DNA of 64,000 nt, taken from the NCBI RefSeq assembly GCF_001747095.1, contig NZ_MDGP01000001.1:2091001-2155000 (forward strand). Direction: 5' to 3'. The DNA is from Roseivirga sp. 4D4. GTDB taxonomy: Bacteria > Bacteroidota > Bacteroidia > Cytophagales > Cyclobacteriaceae. Of the stretch, positions 36,426 through 46,033 are shown piece by piece; position 1 is the first letter of the stretch, and the number at the start of each line of letters is the position of its first letter. Made by a program: the position numbers and the translations under genes. The notes beneath the pieces were generated by a model, which was given only the letters and a program-made list of their open reading frames with translations, was not told where the DNA came from and did no database searches.

Positions 36426-36809
36426 ATGGAAAATTCTGAGTTAATAATAGCACATGTAATGCTAGCCTTTTCATCTGTGCTGATAGGTACACTGGGCAAA
36501 CTGGTTCGTCCTGAAGAACCCAATTCAATGATGGGTTACCGTACCAAAAGGTCTATGAAGAGCCAAGCAGCCTGGGATTTTGCCAATGAGTATGCCGGTA
36601 ATCTAATGATGTGGACATCTATAGCTTCGATTACCATTCAAATATTTGCTTACTTCACAATGGAAGCCATGGTGGCAATTTACGTGGCAATTGGGGCAAT
36701 CACGGTGAGCATGTTTGTAGTGATGGGGTTGACAGAGTATCAACTGGCCCAACGATTCGACAAACAAGGTCAACCTAAAAACAAGTCTCAAATCGAAGAC
36801 AGGTTCTAG
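36426..36809 (+). CDS. SdpI-family membrane protein
   Basis: 127 residues with helices at about 7-24, 54-72 and 78-98. The motif TLGKLVRPEEPNSMMGYRTKRSMKSQAAWDFANEYAGNLM matches SdpI: N...GYRTxRSMKSxxxWDFANxYxG. In Bacillus SdpI gives immunity to the SdpC toxin and acts in signalling; in Bacteroidota relatives have unknown roles. It closes the SPFH operon, and its stop overlaps the converging glycosyltransferase gene in CTAG. Confidence 0.9.
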   Translation: MENSELIIAHVMLAFSSVLIGTLGKLVRPEEPNSMMGYRTKRSMKSQAAWDFANEYAGNLMMWTSIASITIQIFAYFTMEAMVAIYVAIGAITVSMFVVMGLTEYQLAQRFDKQGQPKNKSQIEDRF

Positions 36810-38512
36810 TCTATTGTCACTTTTACCTTCCGACTGTTTATCGGAGGTTCAATTTGTCCAACTTGGATAGAGAAACGAATATCAAAATCACCCTCAAGTT
36901 CTGGTATATTCAAGTCAACATCATATGTCAACTCCTCGCCTTCAGACATCGTACCATTAAGTATCATCAGTCTTTCTTTCTCTACTGGTTTTAAGCCTTT
37001 TAGGTAGTGGACATTGAGCGTTACTAAACGATCACCAGCATTGGCAAAGTCAACACCACGCTTATACTTATTGATCAACTTGAGCTTAAGTGCTACGATT
37101 TCTCCAGCTTCAAGATCGTAGTGTTTTTCGCCATCTTCTATTTCAATCCAGACATTGCGATAACTCCTGAAATTCTCGATAGTTCTGTAATGAATCCCCT
37201 TCCCTATTTGTGTAAAGTAATCCTTATAATTGACAGTATCCCTAAATCTATTGATTTGAAAAACCGTCTTTCCTTGAAGGTTCTCTTCGAGTGGCAATAA
37301 ATCGTGGTGTGTTTCGCGATAATCGAAAGTATTGTAACAGTGTACAATGTCCTTTGTCAAATAAGCATATCTCGAAGACCTCTCATAGTGATTATTGAAC
37401 ATGATCGGCAGACCTCCACTCAACTCCTCTATCTCATCGGCCCAAGTGTCCCAATTGTGAAGCACATCCCATCCTTCCGTCCATTTCTTTGGAAAGAAGT
37501 CATGCATCAGGTAAATCCTTGCTGGAATAACGATGATGATGGAAACGATGGAAAGCTTTATCAGAACTTTCCTCCAACCCTGGTTCTTACGGATAAATTC
37601 GTGACCCAAAAGCATAAAAGGAACAGACAATACACTTGTCCAATGCTTGTGGAACTCTACTTTAAAAGTGGATACCAAGAAGAAAATCAATACGCCAACG
37701 ATGGTGAATTTCAAAGCCCGATTGAAATCAGTACCCTCCTTATTCTTATAACTGGCAGCAAGTAAGGAGACTCCGATTAGTGGACCAAATACAAGTGGTT
37801 GTACCCCAATATAATAGGCTATATTCTCCCAGCTAAAGCCCATGTCAATGCGGTTGTACAAATGAAATTTGATGGTAGCAAACTCATTCATGTACTGCCA
37901 ATAAGTATGGGGTAGCATGAGCAGTACTGTAAAACCTACCGTTAGCCAGAAGCTCTTTTTGGTAAGGAGTTTTACGTTGGACAGCACCGTAAAGAATACC
38001 ACCAAAATACCGTGATGCTTACTCATAAGAATCAAAGCGATCGACAAAGCCAAAAAGAATACCGTCTTTAGGCTATCAGCCTTTAGGTATTGCTTATAGA
38101 AGTAATAGAACAGTGCCACCCCCAGAATTAATGGCACATCCGTCTTGACCATATAAGAACCAACATGGACGGACAGCATGGCTACAAAAATCCATATCAA
38201 GAGCTGGGTATCCTTCTTTTCTGTGGTCTTCCATACTACCGTCATTGTTAAAATGTTGACGATCAGCATACCCAGGCGAAGTCCCAAGGGGTTGGGCATC
38301 AGCCAATACCCCGGAGCTGTAACCACACCGACCATTGGGGGATGGTCTAGGTATCCCCAGTCTAAATACTGTGAGAATAGCCAGTAATAGGCTTCCTCAC
38401 CATTGACTTCAGTGAAATAGTTTTGGACGAGGCCAATAACAAACCAAACCGCTAGAAAAGTATAAAAAAGCTTGTTGGACTGTTTTTCTGACGATAAAGT
38501 ATTCAGGGACAT
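36806..38512 (-). CDS. ArnT/PMT-like glycosyltransferase (GT39/GT83 type), membrane
   Basis: 568 residues with about ten membrane helices and a C-terminal soluble part (from about 360). The first periplasmic loop reads NGEEAYYWLFSQYLDWGYLDHPPMVG: the acidic pair and LDHPP motif are those of GT-C enzymes using polyprenyl-linked sugars. The C-terminal domain (HYDLEAGEIVALKLKLINKYKRGVDF) is beta-rich. It probably glycosylates lipid A or proteins in the periplasm. It is divergent from a GtrA gene, and the two could be one glycan pathway. Confidence 0.87.
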   Translation of the reverse strand: MSLNTLSSEKQSNKLFYTFLAVWFVIGLVQNYFTEVNGEEAYYWLFSQYLDWGYLDHPPMVGVVTAPGYWLMPNPLGLRLGMLIVNILTMTVVWKTTEKKDTQLLIWIFVAMLSVHVGSYMVKTDVPLILGVALFYYFYKQYLKADSLKTVFFLALSIALILMSKHHGILVVFFTVLSNVKLLTKKSFWLTVGFTVLLMLPHTYWQYMNEFATIKFHLYNRIDMGFSWENIAYYIGVQPLVFGPLIGVSLLAASYKNKEGTDFNRALKFTIVGVLIFFLVSTFKVEFHKHWTSVLSVPFMLLGHEFIRKNQGWRKVLIKLSIVSIIIVIPARIYLMHDFFPKKWTEGWDVLHNWDTWADEIEELSGGLPIMFNNHYERSSRYAYLTKDIVHCYNTFDYRETHHDLLPLEENLQGKTVFQINRFRDTVNYKDYFTQIGKGIHYRTIENFRSYRNVWIEIEDGEKHYDLEAGEIVALKLKLINKYKRGVDFANAGDRLVTLNVHYLKGLKPVEKERLMILNGTMSEGEELTYDVDLNIPELEGDFDIRFSIQVGQIEPPINSRKVKVTID

Positions 38513-38608
38513 GTTAGTGTTTCAGTATGGCAACAAAAGTACGGCTTTTCAAGAAATCAAAATAGTTCAGCATATTTGCATTGCCGGATTTAATGGCGCA
38601 CAGTTTTA

Positions 38609-38989
38609 ATGCTCGAATTAGGCTTCAAATTTTTTAGATTTTGCCTTGTTGGTCTCTCCGGCATGGCCATAGATTATGGCATTACTTTTTTAGGGAAGGA
38701 GCGCATAAAGGTCAATAAATATGTGGCCAATGGTGTGGGCTTTCTTTGTGCAGCCACTTCTAATTTCTTTTTTAATAAGTTCTGGACATTCAATGATCAG
38801 AATCCAGATGAACTGATTCAGTATTCTAAATATCTGAGCTTTGCCCTTATAGGCTTAGGGATCAACACATTCATCATCTATTTATTGATTAATAAAAGAG
38901 ACATGAACTTCTATTGGGCCAAGCTGATCGCCATTGCGGTGGTAGTCTTGTGGAACTTCATTGCCAATTACAATTTCACTTTTATTTAG
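38609..38989 (+). CDS. GtrA-family membrane protein
   Basis: 126 residues, four helices: FFRFCLVGLSGMAIDYGITFLG, KYVANGVGFLCAATSNFFFNKFWTF, YLSFALIGLGINTFIIYLLIN and WAKLIAIAVVVLWNFIANYNFTF. These fit the GtrA family, whose members help move or present bactoprenol-linked sugars for glycosyltransferases. The divergent GT39-like gene is a natural partner. A secreted protein gene follows 4 bases later. Confidence 0.92.
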   Translation: MLELGFKFFRFCLVGLSGMAIDYGITFLGKERIKVNKYVANGVGFLCAATSNFFFNKFWTFNDQNPDELIQYSKYLSFALIGLGINTFIIYLLINKRDMNFYWAKLIAIAVVVLWNFIANYNFTFI

Positions 38990-38993
38990 TGTC

Positions 38994-39578
38994 ATGAGAG
39001 CACTGCTGGCCACATTGGTATTTGTAATTTTTTCGACATTGGCCGCTGCACAGGATGTACGAACAAGGGGATTGGAGTCTGCCGGACTTGGCGTCCAATT
39101 ATATCCAGCTGGCGCTATCATCAACCTCAAGGCTAATTGGGCAATGTCTGCCAATTCGATGCTGGTGGGCAAGCTTGGGTATAATATTGCCATGCGGCAA
39201 GATTTTGGAAAGCATGACGATGAAGAAGGCGGTGGACCTGGTTTTACACTGGCCTACAAGCGATATTTTAAATCAGGCTTTTCTGGTTGGTTTTTAGAAG
39301 GAAGAGCAAGCATGTGGTTTTTAGACATTGATTGGCGAGATGATCAGCCGCTCAGATCTGGAAATACGGATATTACGGTTTTACAACCAACAATCGGATT
39401 AGGTTATGACTTTTTAATCAATGACAGTATAAAACTTGGTTTGATTGGAGCCTTTGGATACGAGTTAAACGTAGCCACCAGTGGCGAACCTGTTGGTGAG
39501 GGTGGCATTTCTTTGTTAGGCATTTCATTTGCCTACAAGCTAGGGTCGAAGCGATCGGCTGTCTCCAGCCGAAATTGA
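38994..39578 (+). CDS. Secreted outer-membrane beta-barrel-like protein
   Basis: 194 residues from ATG 38994: MRALLATLVFVIFSTLAAAQ is a signal peptide (an upstream ATG would spoil it). The mature protein is a series of strands, LGVQLYPAGAIINLKANWAM, GWFLEGRASMWFLDIDW, VLQPTIGLGYDFLINDSIKLGLIGAFGYELNV, GISLLGISFAYKLG, consistent with a small eight-strand barrel (OmpA/OmpX-like). No ligand is evident. It follows gtrA by 4 bases and converges with the DUF4197 gene, with 3 bases between stops. Confidence 0.75.
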   Translation: MRALLATLVFVIFSTLAAAQDVRTRGLESAGLGVQLYPAGAIINLKANWAMSANSMLVGKLGYNIAMRQDFGKHDDEEGGGPGFTLAYKRYFKSGFSGWFLEGRASMWFLDIDWRDDQPLRSGNTDITVLQPTIGLGYDFLINDSIKLGLIGAFGYELNVATSGEPVGEGGISLLGISFAYKLGSKRSAVSSRN

Positions 39579-39581
39579 TGG

Positions 39582-40286
39582 TTACTTAAAGACCTTCTTC
39601 AAAAGGTCAGAAGTTCTTGCAGCAGGGTTCTGTCTAATATTTAACTCCTCCTTTGCAATCATCACAAACAAACCATCTATTGCCTGTTGCGTAACATAAG
39701 CAGTTAAATCTGTTTCAACCTTTCTGACCAAAGGAATCTTATTGTATTTGGTCATCACATCACTCCAATACTTAGTTGCGTCAACTTTGTCAAGAGAAGT
39801 CTTTATAATGGGACTGAATTTGGCTGTCAAATCATCAGTTGTTTGTCCCCTTAAAAACTGGGTACCAGCATCTTGCTTACCACCAACGATATTCAGCGCA
39901 TCAGTAATGGTGAGCCCTTTAATGGCCGCCACAAAAATATCCTTGGCTTCAACGGCCGCATCTTCAGCTGCACGGTTTAGGGATTCAATGGCCTTATCTA
40001 CCTCATTTCCCAATCCAATCGCCCTCAGCTTGTTCTCTACATTCTTAGCATCTGGAGGCATCGGAATCTTAATCTCTGGATTACCATAATAACCATTCAG
40101 TTGTGACAGCAAATCAACTCCTTTTCCTGTACCCTGAATAAAGGCCTCTTTTAAGGCATCGGCAGCTTCTTCTTTTGAAAAACCACCTTTGCCACCTAAA
40201 AGGCTTTTGGCTTTCTTCAGTAATTGTGCTTCGGCAGAGTAGCTAAATAGGAGAGCGAACGAGAAGAGAATAGATAGTTTTTTCAT
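39582..40286 (-). CDS. DUF4197 secreted protein
   Basis: 234 residues from ATG 40286: MKKLSILFSFALLFSYSAEAQ. The mature protein matches DUF4197, a helical family: ALKEAFIQGTGKGVDLLSQLNGYYGNPEIKIPMPPDAK, DAFVAA-like helices IKGLTITDALNIVGGKQDAGTQFLRGQTTDDL, KVDATKYWSDVMTKYNKIP and TQQAIDGLFVMIAKEELNIRQNP. Function unknown; exported and common in Bacteroidota and Proteobacteria. It stands alone. Confidence 0.88.
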   Translation of the reverse strand: MKKLSILFSFALLFSYSAEAQLLKKAKSLLGGKGGFSKEEAADALKEAFIQGTGKGVDLLSQLNGYYGNPEIKIPMPPDAKNVENKLRAIGLGNEVDKAIESLNRAAEDAAVEAKDIFVAAIKGLTITDALNIVGGKQDAGTQFLRGQTTDDLTAKFSPIIKTSLDKVDATKYWSDVMTKYNKIPLVRKVETDLTAYVTQQAIDGLFVMIAKEELNIRQNPAARTSDLLKKVFK

Positions 40287-40410
40287 TTTGATGTGCTTTT
40301 CCATTAGGTAACGGATAACAGCGGAAAAAGCTCATAATGGATATGTTATTTTTTCTTAATGGATCATAACTACTGGAATCTTGATAGGGGACAAAGTGAT
40401 TATTCATTTC

Positions 40411-40424
40411 TTGATTTCAATCAA
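40411..40424. promoter_or_regulatory. Perfect FNR/CRP-type box TTGAT-TTCA-ATCAA
   Basis: This is an exact match to the FNR consensus TTGATnnnnATCAA, within a 16-base palindrome (40410-40425). It is 57 bases before the VOC gene start. If transcription starts near 40459, its centre would be at about -41.5, the class II activator position, and TACTTGCA at 40449-40456 would sit in the -10 region. That a CRP/FNR-family protein binds here is inferred. Confidence 0.5.
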
Positions 40425-40481
40425 GCATGTTTTATGAGCGAAAGTCTTTACTTGCATGGTAAATAGACCCAAACCTCGCAT

Positions 40482-40847
40482 ATGAAACATGTTGCCAAAT
40501 CGATCAGAGCCTTTATTGGTGCTAAGAACTTTGAAGAATCCAGATCCTTTTACATAGAATTGGGCTTCGAGGAATCAGTGATCAGTCATAACATGTCACT
40601 TTTTCGTGTTACTGATACGTTGAGCTTTTACTTACAAAAGGCCTACGTGAAAGATTGGGTAGACAACACCATGCTCTTTCTTGAGGTAGACGATGTTGAA
40701 AGATATTGGAAGGAATTGACAGCCTTAGGTCTTCATGAGAAGTATGCCAAGGTAAGGCTCACTCCTATACGGATTGAAAGCTGGGGTAAAGAATGCTTTA
40801 TGCATGACCCTTCCGGAATTCTCTGGCATTTTGGCCAATTCAACTGA
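40482..40847 (+). CDS. VOC-family (glyoxalase/bleomycin-resistance-like) protein
   Basis: 121 residues: SIRAFIGAKNFEESRSFYIELGFEE is the first beta-alpha-beta unit with the usual E..R.FY..LGF spacing, and MHDPSGILWHFGQFN is the C-terminal strand with a His. Metal ligands of glyoxalase I (His, Glu) are not all evident, so it may be a binding protein or a different VOC enzyme. It has its own promoter region holding an FNR-type box. Confidence 0.88.
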   Translation: MKHVAKSIRAFIGAKNFEESRSFYIELGFEESVISHNMSLFRVTDTLSFYLQKAYVKDWVDNTMLFLEVDDVERYWKELTALGLHEKYAKVRLTPIRIESWGKECFMHDPSGILWHFGQFN

Positions 40848-40856
40848 TAGTAAGGC

Positions 40857-41111
40857 TTACTTATCTGCCTCAGTGACTAACATTACCTTTTGATTCTCGG
40901 TAATCGCATCCACCATTCGGGTATAGCTCACCCGTTCACCTGACTTCTTAGAAACATAGAAATATTCCTGACCTTCAAGTTCAACAGTACACTCACCTAA
41001 TTCATATCGAAGCGACTTTACCGTAGCGCCTTCCACAATAGGGTTGTTGTTCAAGTCTAACAATTTAGGAAGTGGCTTCTCCTTGGGTTTCTTTTTAAAC
41101 AGTCCGAACAT
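40857..41111 (-). CDS. Hypothetical small protein
   Basis: 84 residues, MFGLFKKKPKEKPLPKLLDLNNNPIVEGATVKSLRYELG, then ECTVELEGQEYFYVSKKSGERVSYTRMVDAITENQKVMLV. The basic N-terminus precedes a small beta domain. The FGLFKKK stretch also occurs in the C-terminal region of the lipoprotein at 45172-46026. No domain was recognised. It lies between the VOC gene and leuS, with 9 bases to the former. Confidence 0.7.
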   Translation of the reverse strand: MFGLFKKKPKEKPLPKLLDLNNNPIVEGATVKSLRYELGECTVELEGQEYFYVSKKSGERVSYTRMVDAITENQKVMLVTEADK

Positions 41112-41199
41112 AGATACGTGTTAATCCGCCAAAGATAATCGCTTGGCAGTAAATCAGATGATAATTACCAAAAATCATTTCTAAAGGCACTAAAAACAC

Positions 41200-41207
41200 T
41201 ATTTTTG
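41200..41207 (+). promoter_or_regulatory. -7 box TATTTTTG of leuS
   Basis: A perfect TAnnTTTG, 33 bases before the leuS ATG, so transcription should start about 25 bases upstream of it. A TTT about 20 bases further upstream may be the -33 element. Confidence 0.5.
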
Positions 41208-41240
41208 CAGACTTTAAACAAGAAAATCGGTTAAGCGGTA

Positions 41241-44156
41241 ATGGCTGAATACAATCATCGTGAAATAGAGCCTAAGTGGCAGGCATATTGGACGGCAAAA
41301 GAGACCTTTAAAGCAACTAAGGACACTTCCAAACCAAAGTTCTATGCATTGGACATGTTCCCCTATCCTTCAGGAGCAGGACTTCATGTGGGCCACCCGC
41401 TGGGTTATATCGCCAGTGACATTGTTTCTCGGTTCAAGAGGAATCAAGGCTTCAATGTTTTGCACCCAATGGGTTTTGACGCGTTTGGACTGCCTGCAGA
41501 GCAATATGCCATTCAAACCGGGCAACACCCCGCCATTACCACTAAGGAGAACATTGCTCGCTATAAAGAGCAGTTGAAGAATATTGGCTTTGCCTTTGAC
41601 TGGGACAAAGAAGTACAAACCTGCGATCCGGCCTACTACAAGTGGACACAGTGGATCTTCATGCAGATTTTCGATAGCTGGTATGACTATGACACTGCTA
41701 AGGCAGAGCACATTGACTCGTTAAAAGAAAGTTTCTCCAAAACTGGAAATGCGGGCATCAATGCCGCTTGCGATGAAGATACACCAGACTTTTCAGCAGA
41801 GGACTGGAATAGCTGGTCGGAAGCCGAACAACAACGCATGTTGCTCAAATACCGACTTACCTATTTATCAGACACTGCCGTAAACTGGTGCCCTGAATTG
41901 GGAACCGTATTGTCTAATGACGAAGTCAAAGATGGTTTCTCCGAAAGAGGTGGATTCCCAGTAGTTCGAAAGAACATGAAGCAATGGAGCATGCGTATCA
42001 CAGCTTATGCCGAAAGGTTGCTTCAGGGATTGGATACGATCGATTGGTCTGAGCCATTAAAAGAAATGCAGCGCAACTGGATTGGAAAGTCCATTGGTGC
42101 AGAGTTGAGGTTCCGGGTGGAAAATTCTGATATCGAAATCGAGGTATTCACCACAAGAATTGATACCATTTTTGGAGTGACCTTCTTGTCGTTAGCCCCT
42201 GAAAGTGATTTAACGAAAGCGCTCACTACTCCAGAGCAGAAGGAAGCTGTTGAAAGTTATGTAGAGCAAGCTTCAAATCGCTCTGAAAGAGATAGGATGA
42301 CAGATGTCAAGTCTATTTCTGGTGTGTTCACGGGTAGTTACGCTACTAATCCATTCAATGGTAAGAAAGTACCAATTTGGGTGGCCGACTATGTATTGGC
42401 AGGTTATGGAACAGGTGCTGTAATGGCTGTACCCTGTGGCGACCAAAGAGATTACGATTTTGCTAAGCACTTCGACTTGCCGATCGTTCCGGTGATCAAA
42501 GATGCCGATATCAGCGAAAGAGCTGACGCTACCAAAGATGGAACTATGATCAATTCTGGTTTCTTGGATGGCCTTTCATGCAAGGATGCCATTGCAAAGG
42601 CGATTGAGTTTGCGGAAGAAAAAGGTGTTGGCAAGGGCAAGATCAACTACAGGATCAGAGATGCTATTTTCGCGAGACAGCGCTATTGGGGTGAACCAGT
42701 ACCCGTTTATTTCAAAAACGACATTCCTTATTTGGTTGACCAGAAAGACTTGCCAATCATTCTTCCAGAAATTGATAAATACTTACCAACAGAAGATGGC
42801 GACCCACCATTAGGCAGGGCAGAAAACTTTACTTATTCACCTGATGGAGACGACCAGTCATATCCATTGGAATTGAGTACCATGCCAGGTTGGGCCGGCT
42901 CAAGTTGGTATTGGTACCGCTATATGGATGCTCATAATGAAGCGGCATTTATAGACAAGGGTGTTCAGGAGTATTGGGAGAATGTAGACTTATACATCGG
43001 TGGGTCCGAACATGCCACAGGTCACTTGCTTTACTCACGTTTCTGGAATAAGATATTATTTGACCTAGGTTTTGTGAACCAGGAAGAACCTTTCAAAAAG
43101 TTGATCAACCAAGGTATGATCCAGGGGCGATCGAATTTTGTCTACAGGCTGAATTTACCTGATTTGGATATTAAGCTACCTAACATATTCATTTCAAAAG
43201 GTATTCAAGATGTTTTGAAACCGGAAAAGGATATTGACGGTGGAATTGCCAAAATAGAAAGTGAGGTACAAAGCATTGTTACAAAGCTCTATCCTAATCA
43301 ACAAATAGCAGTTGACATTGCCAGTGTCAAAGTAACACCAATCCATGTAGATGTCAGTCTTTGTCGAAATGACGTTTTAGATACGGAGGCCTTCAAAAAA
43401 TGGAGACCTGATTTAGCTGATGCGGAGTTTATCCTTGAGGATGGAAAATACATCTGCGGATGGGAAGTCGAGAAGATGTCTAAGTCGAAGTATAATGTCG
43501 TCAATCCTGATGAGATTATAGAACGATATGGCGCTGATACCTTGAGACTTTACGAGATGTTCTTAGGGCCTTTGGAGCAGTTCAAACCCTGGAACACCAA
43601 TGGCATTGATGGTGTCAACAAGTTCTTGCGAAAGCTTTGGAGACTCTTTCACGATGAGCAAGGCAACTTGAACTTGTCAGACGCTGAACCTTCTAAGGAC
43701 GAGTTGAAATCACTTCATAAAGCCATCAAAAAAGCACAAGAAGATATAGAAAGATACTCTTTCAATACTTCGGTCAGTACTTTTATGATTTGTGTTAATG
43801 AGCTATCGGCTTTGAAGTGCAATAATCGAAGCATTTTAGAAGACTTGATTGTGATCATTTCTCCTTACGCTCCTCATATTACAGAAGAGCTTTGGTCACT
43901 ACTGGGCCATGAGGAGAGCATTATCAATGCTGAGTACCCTGCTTTTGATGCCTCTTATTTAGTAGAAGATTCTATTGAATATCCTGTGATGGTCAATGGT
44001 AAGATGCGTGCTAAAATTCAGTTGGGTGCCGACTTGGGTAAAGATGAGATTGAGGCTGCTGCTTTGGCGCATGAGAATGTACAAAAGTGGCTTGAGGGCA
44101 AAACACCTAAAAAGGTGATCATAGTACCTAAGAAGATTGTGAACTTGGTGGTTTAA
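41241..44156 (+). CDS. leuS: Leucyl-tRNA synthetase
   Basis: 971 residues. The class I signatures are [16 protein letters not shown] (HIGH-type at 49-52) and KMSKS at 745-749. Between them lie the CP1 editing domain (about 270-460, [21 protein letters not shown] and [19 protein letters not shown]), and a leucine-specific insertion (about 640-735, [20 protein letters not shown] onwards). The long region before CP1 ([21 protein letters not shown]) is usual in Bacteroidota LeuRS. It is one of the longest bacterial forms. It stands alone with its own -7 box and a strong terminator. Confidence 0.97.
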   Translation: MAEYNHREIEPKWQAYWTAKETFKATKDTSKPKFYALDMFPYPSGAGLHVGHPLGYIASDIVSRFKRNQGFNVLHPMGFDAFGLPAEQYAIQTGQHPAITTKENIARYKEQLKNIGFAFDWDKEVQTCDPAYYKWTQWIFMQIFDSWYDYDTAKAEHIDSLKESFSKTGNAGINAACDEDTPDFSAEDWNSWSEAEQQRMLLKYRLTYLSDTAVNWCPELGTVLSNDEVKDGFSERGGFPVVRKNMKQWSMRITAYAERLLQGLDTIDWSEPLKEMQRNWIGKSIGAELRFRVENSDIEIEVFTTRIDTIFGVTFLSLAPESDLTKALTTPEQKEAVESYVEQASNRSERDRMTDVKSISGVFTGSYATNPFNGKKVPIWVADYVLAGYGTGAVMAVPCGDQRDYDFAKHFDLPIVPVIKDADISERADATKDGTMINSGFLDGLSCKDAIAKAIEFAEEKGVGKGKINYRIRDAIFARQRYWGEPVPVYFKNDIPYLVDQKDLPIILPEIDKYLPTEDGDPPLGRAENFTYSPDGDDQSYPLELSTMPGWAGSSWYWYRYMDAHNEAAFIDKGVQEYWENVDLYIGGSEHATGHLLYSRFWNKILFDLGFVNQEEPFKKLINQGMIQGRSNFVYRLNLPDLDIKLPNIFISKGIQDVLKPEKDIDGGIAKIESEVQSIVTKLYPNQQIAVDIASVKVTPIHVDVSLCRNDVLDTEAFKKWRPDLADAEFILEDGKYICGWEVEKMSKSKYNVVNPDEIIERYGADTLRLYEMFLGPLEQFKPWNTNGIDGVNKFLRKLWRLFHDEQGNLNLSDAEPSKDELKSLHKAIKKAQEDIERYSFNTSVSTFMICVNELSALKCNNRSILEDLIVIISPYAPHITEELWSLLGHEESIINAEYPAFDASYLVEDSIEYPVMVNGKMRAKIQLGADLGKDEIEAAALAHENVQKWLEGKTPKKVIIVPKKIVNLVV

Positions 44157-44162
44157 AAAAGT

Positions 44163-44192
44163 AAAAGCGAGCTCCGTACAAGCTCGCTTTTT
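44163..44192 (+). terminator. Rho-independent terminator of leuS
   Basis: AAAAGCGAGCT and AGCTCGCTTTT form a stem around a 7-base loop and run into TTTTTC. It begins 7 bases after the leuS stop. Confidence 0.88.
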
Positions 44193-44215
44193 CATTCAAC
44201 CAAAAGAACGCACTA

Positions 44216-45121
44216 CTATAGTCCTGAGCCAACTCTGGCCATAAATCTTTGTGATCTGGCTCCCTTAATGCCTGGGAGGCTAATAGGGAAATTGATATTG
44301 CCTTTAATTCTCTGCTTTAGGTTTGAGAGTTCTGGAAACTGGTCAAAGAACCTGATCTTCTGTGCTGCGATAGAGTTGCCTGTGGGAGCATCGCCCATCA
44401 CATAATTTGCAAATGATTCGGCAATATCTTCTCCAGGGTTGGTGGCCGCATACTCTGATACAAACCGACTCTGATACTTTCTATAGAAGGCAAAAAATCC
44501 ATCAAAATCATCTTGGCCTATGCGCTGATTCTCAGCATATATATCTCCCCAAAACTGATTATAGAATTGATTGATGTAGGATGCTGTGGTACTACAGCCC
44601 TCTCCTGTATGGAAGCTTTCACATCCTCCATTACCTACACTCACCTGATTATTGTCCAAGGTGATCAGGTGAGCAATTTCATGAATGGAGGTATAGGCGC
44701 TCTCTCCAGGTACAAACTGGTTATTCCTATCCCAGACGAAATCCAGGTTATGTCCCATCTCCCAGATGCTAAGGTCGTTCTGGTTAATTGGAGCTACATA
44801 TGCAGCTGTACCATCTTCAGAATCCGCAAAGAGCTCCAGCTCCTTCATTACCTGCCTGGCATCAGCAGGAATAAGGTTGGTGAAAAAATTCCAGAATTCG
44901 TTTTGTCTGGTTTGGTTATAAAAACCATTGGCAGCAGGGCCGCTTTGAATCAGGGAAATATCATTTCCCGATACCGAATATCGAGCGACTAGACCAGAAT
45001 TTCTGGTTTGATCTGCCTGATCGTTTGGATATTCATCGTCTCCGTCTTCCTTGTCGCAACTGACAATCGCAGTGCACAAAAGGACAAAAAATAGAAATAA
45101 TAAATGTTTTTGGTCTTTCAT
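44216..45121 (-). CDS. Lipoprotein with HExxH zinc-metallopeptidase motif
   Basis: 301 residues. The lipoprotein signal ends in IVSC, so Cys22 is lipidated, followed by an acidic spacer (DKEDGDDEYPNDQ). A zinc motif HEIAH (His147, Glu148, His151) is preceded by SAYTSI, and a possible third ligand region is NPGEDIAESFANYVMG. The zinc site with ESFANY resembles putative secreted zinc metallopeptidases of Bacteroidota. The middle CESFHTGEGCS holds two Cys. Substrate unknown; surface exposure or periplasmic position is inferred from the lipobox. Confidence 0.75.
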   Translation of the reverse strand: MKDQKHLLFLFFVLLCTAIVSCDKEDGDDEYPNDQADQTRNSGLVARYSVSGNDISLIQSGPAANGFYNQTRQNEFWNFFTNLIPADARQVMKELELFADSEDGTAAYVAPINQNDLSIWEMGHNLDFVWDRNNQFVPGESAYTSIHEIAHLITLDNNQVSVGNGGCESFHTGEGCSTTASYINQFYNQFWGDIYAENQRIGQDDFDGFFAFYRKYQSRFVSEYAATNPGEDIAESFANYVMGDAPTGNSIAAQKIRFFDQFPELSNLKQRIKGNINFPISLPGIKGARSQRFMARVGSGL

Positions 45122-45171
45122 GATTTCAATGTTTACAGGTGAATCCGTAAACCATTGAAATACCCTACCCC

Positions 45172-46026
45172 TCAGATTTCAAGATTATCCTCTTCCGGTG
45201 GTAATCCTTCTTCATTCTCGTCTTTGGACTTCTTCTTCCGTTCCTTTTTAGGCTTTGGAGTCTTGTTCTTCTTTTTGAAAAGGCCAAACAGTCCTTTCTT
45301 TTTAGTGACTGTATCTGTGGAAAGCGTATCGCCTTCCAAATCCGCTAAATCCGTAGAATCAGACAAATCTTCAATCTTGGCCTCTTCCAGTTTCAAGAAG
45401 TAATCTTGAAATCGCTTGTTATAGGCCTCTTGTTCTACATTGAAACCTCCTCGCAATAGTGGAGCATATTGTACCTGAATAGCCGGTGGAAGCTCAGCTA
45501 TTTCATCCATTAACCTGGTATAAGTGGTGGTATCAAAGCGATTCAGAGTTGATTTGAGCAGAGAGTCATATTCTGTACTGTTGAAATGGATCAACTTAGA
45601 CTCAAGGTCATCAAGTTTGTAAAAAGGTCTTTTCTTAAAGATTCTGTCGAATAGATAGGGATTCTCTAAAACGGGTTTTTCACGACCATTAAACACTTTG
45701 GCCCAAAGCCTTTCTTTCTTTCTATTCTCGTAGGTAAACCCAGCTTTCTCGAAAGAGTGGATTCGACCACCTTGGACCCTGAAACCTCGACCCTGAGTAC
45801 CTACAATAAACTTCTCCATTAGGGTGTCTCCATCCGCCTTAAACCGAAAGCCGATCGGTCTCTTGGGTACTGTATCCCCTTCTACCACTGTAAAGAGGGA
45901 ATAAATCCTGTCTTGCTCCTTTTTATCAAGCACAAAGGCTGACTGATATGCTGGGCACATCGTTTGTACCGCACACGAAGACAGCAGGCACAAGGCCAGA
46001 AGACTTATGAAGATTGTTTTGTTCAT
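45172..46026 (-). CDS. Lipoprotein of unknown function with basic-acidic C-terminus
   Basis: 284 residues from ATG 46026 (MNKTIFISLLALCLLSSC); the GTG 24 bases upstream is in frame but would place PPSGGNR before the signal. Cys18 is lipidated. The mature protein has IGFRFKADGDTLMEKFIVGTQGRGFRV-like strands and a C-terminal tail in which KKKGLFGLFKKKNKTPKPKKERKKKSK is strongly basic and then acidic (EEGLPPEEDNLEI). No domain was recognised. Its ATG lies 7 bases after a cUUCGg hairpin, which is likely to affect translation. Confidence 0.75.
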   Translation of the reverse strand: MNKTIFISLLALCLLSSCAVQTMCPAYQSAFVLDKKEQDRIYSLFTVVEGDTVPKRPIGFRFKADGDTLMEKFIVGTQGRGFRVQGGRIHSFEKAGFTYENRKKERLWAKVFNGREKPVLENPYLFDRIFKKRPFYKLDDLESKLIHFNSTEYDSLLKSTLNRFDTTTYTRLMDEIAELPPAIQVQYAPLLRGGFNVEQEAYNKRFQDYFLKLEEAKIEDLSDSTDLADLEGDTLSTDTVTKKKGLFGLFKKKNKTPKPKKERKKKSKDENEEGLPPEEDNLEI

Positions 46027-46033
46027 TCGATTC

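Noticed and set aside
37304..37765. A 153-residue plus-strand frame within the glycosyltransferase gene
   Set aside because: It is antisense to a conserved membrane protein and has no signal or domain.
44513..44992. A 159-residue plus-strand frame opposite the metallopeptidase lipoprotein gene
   Set aside because: The opposite strand has the zinc motif and a lipobox; this frame has neither domain nor codon-like character.
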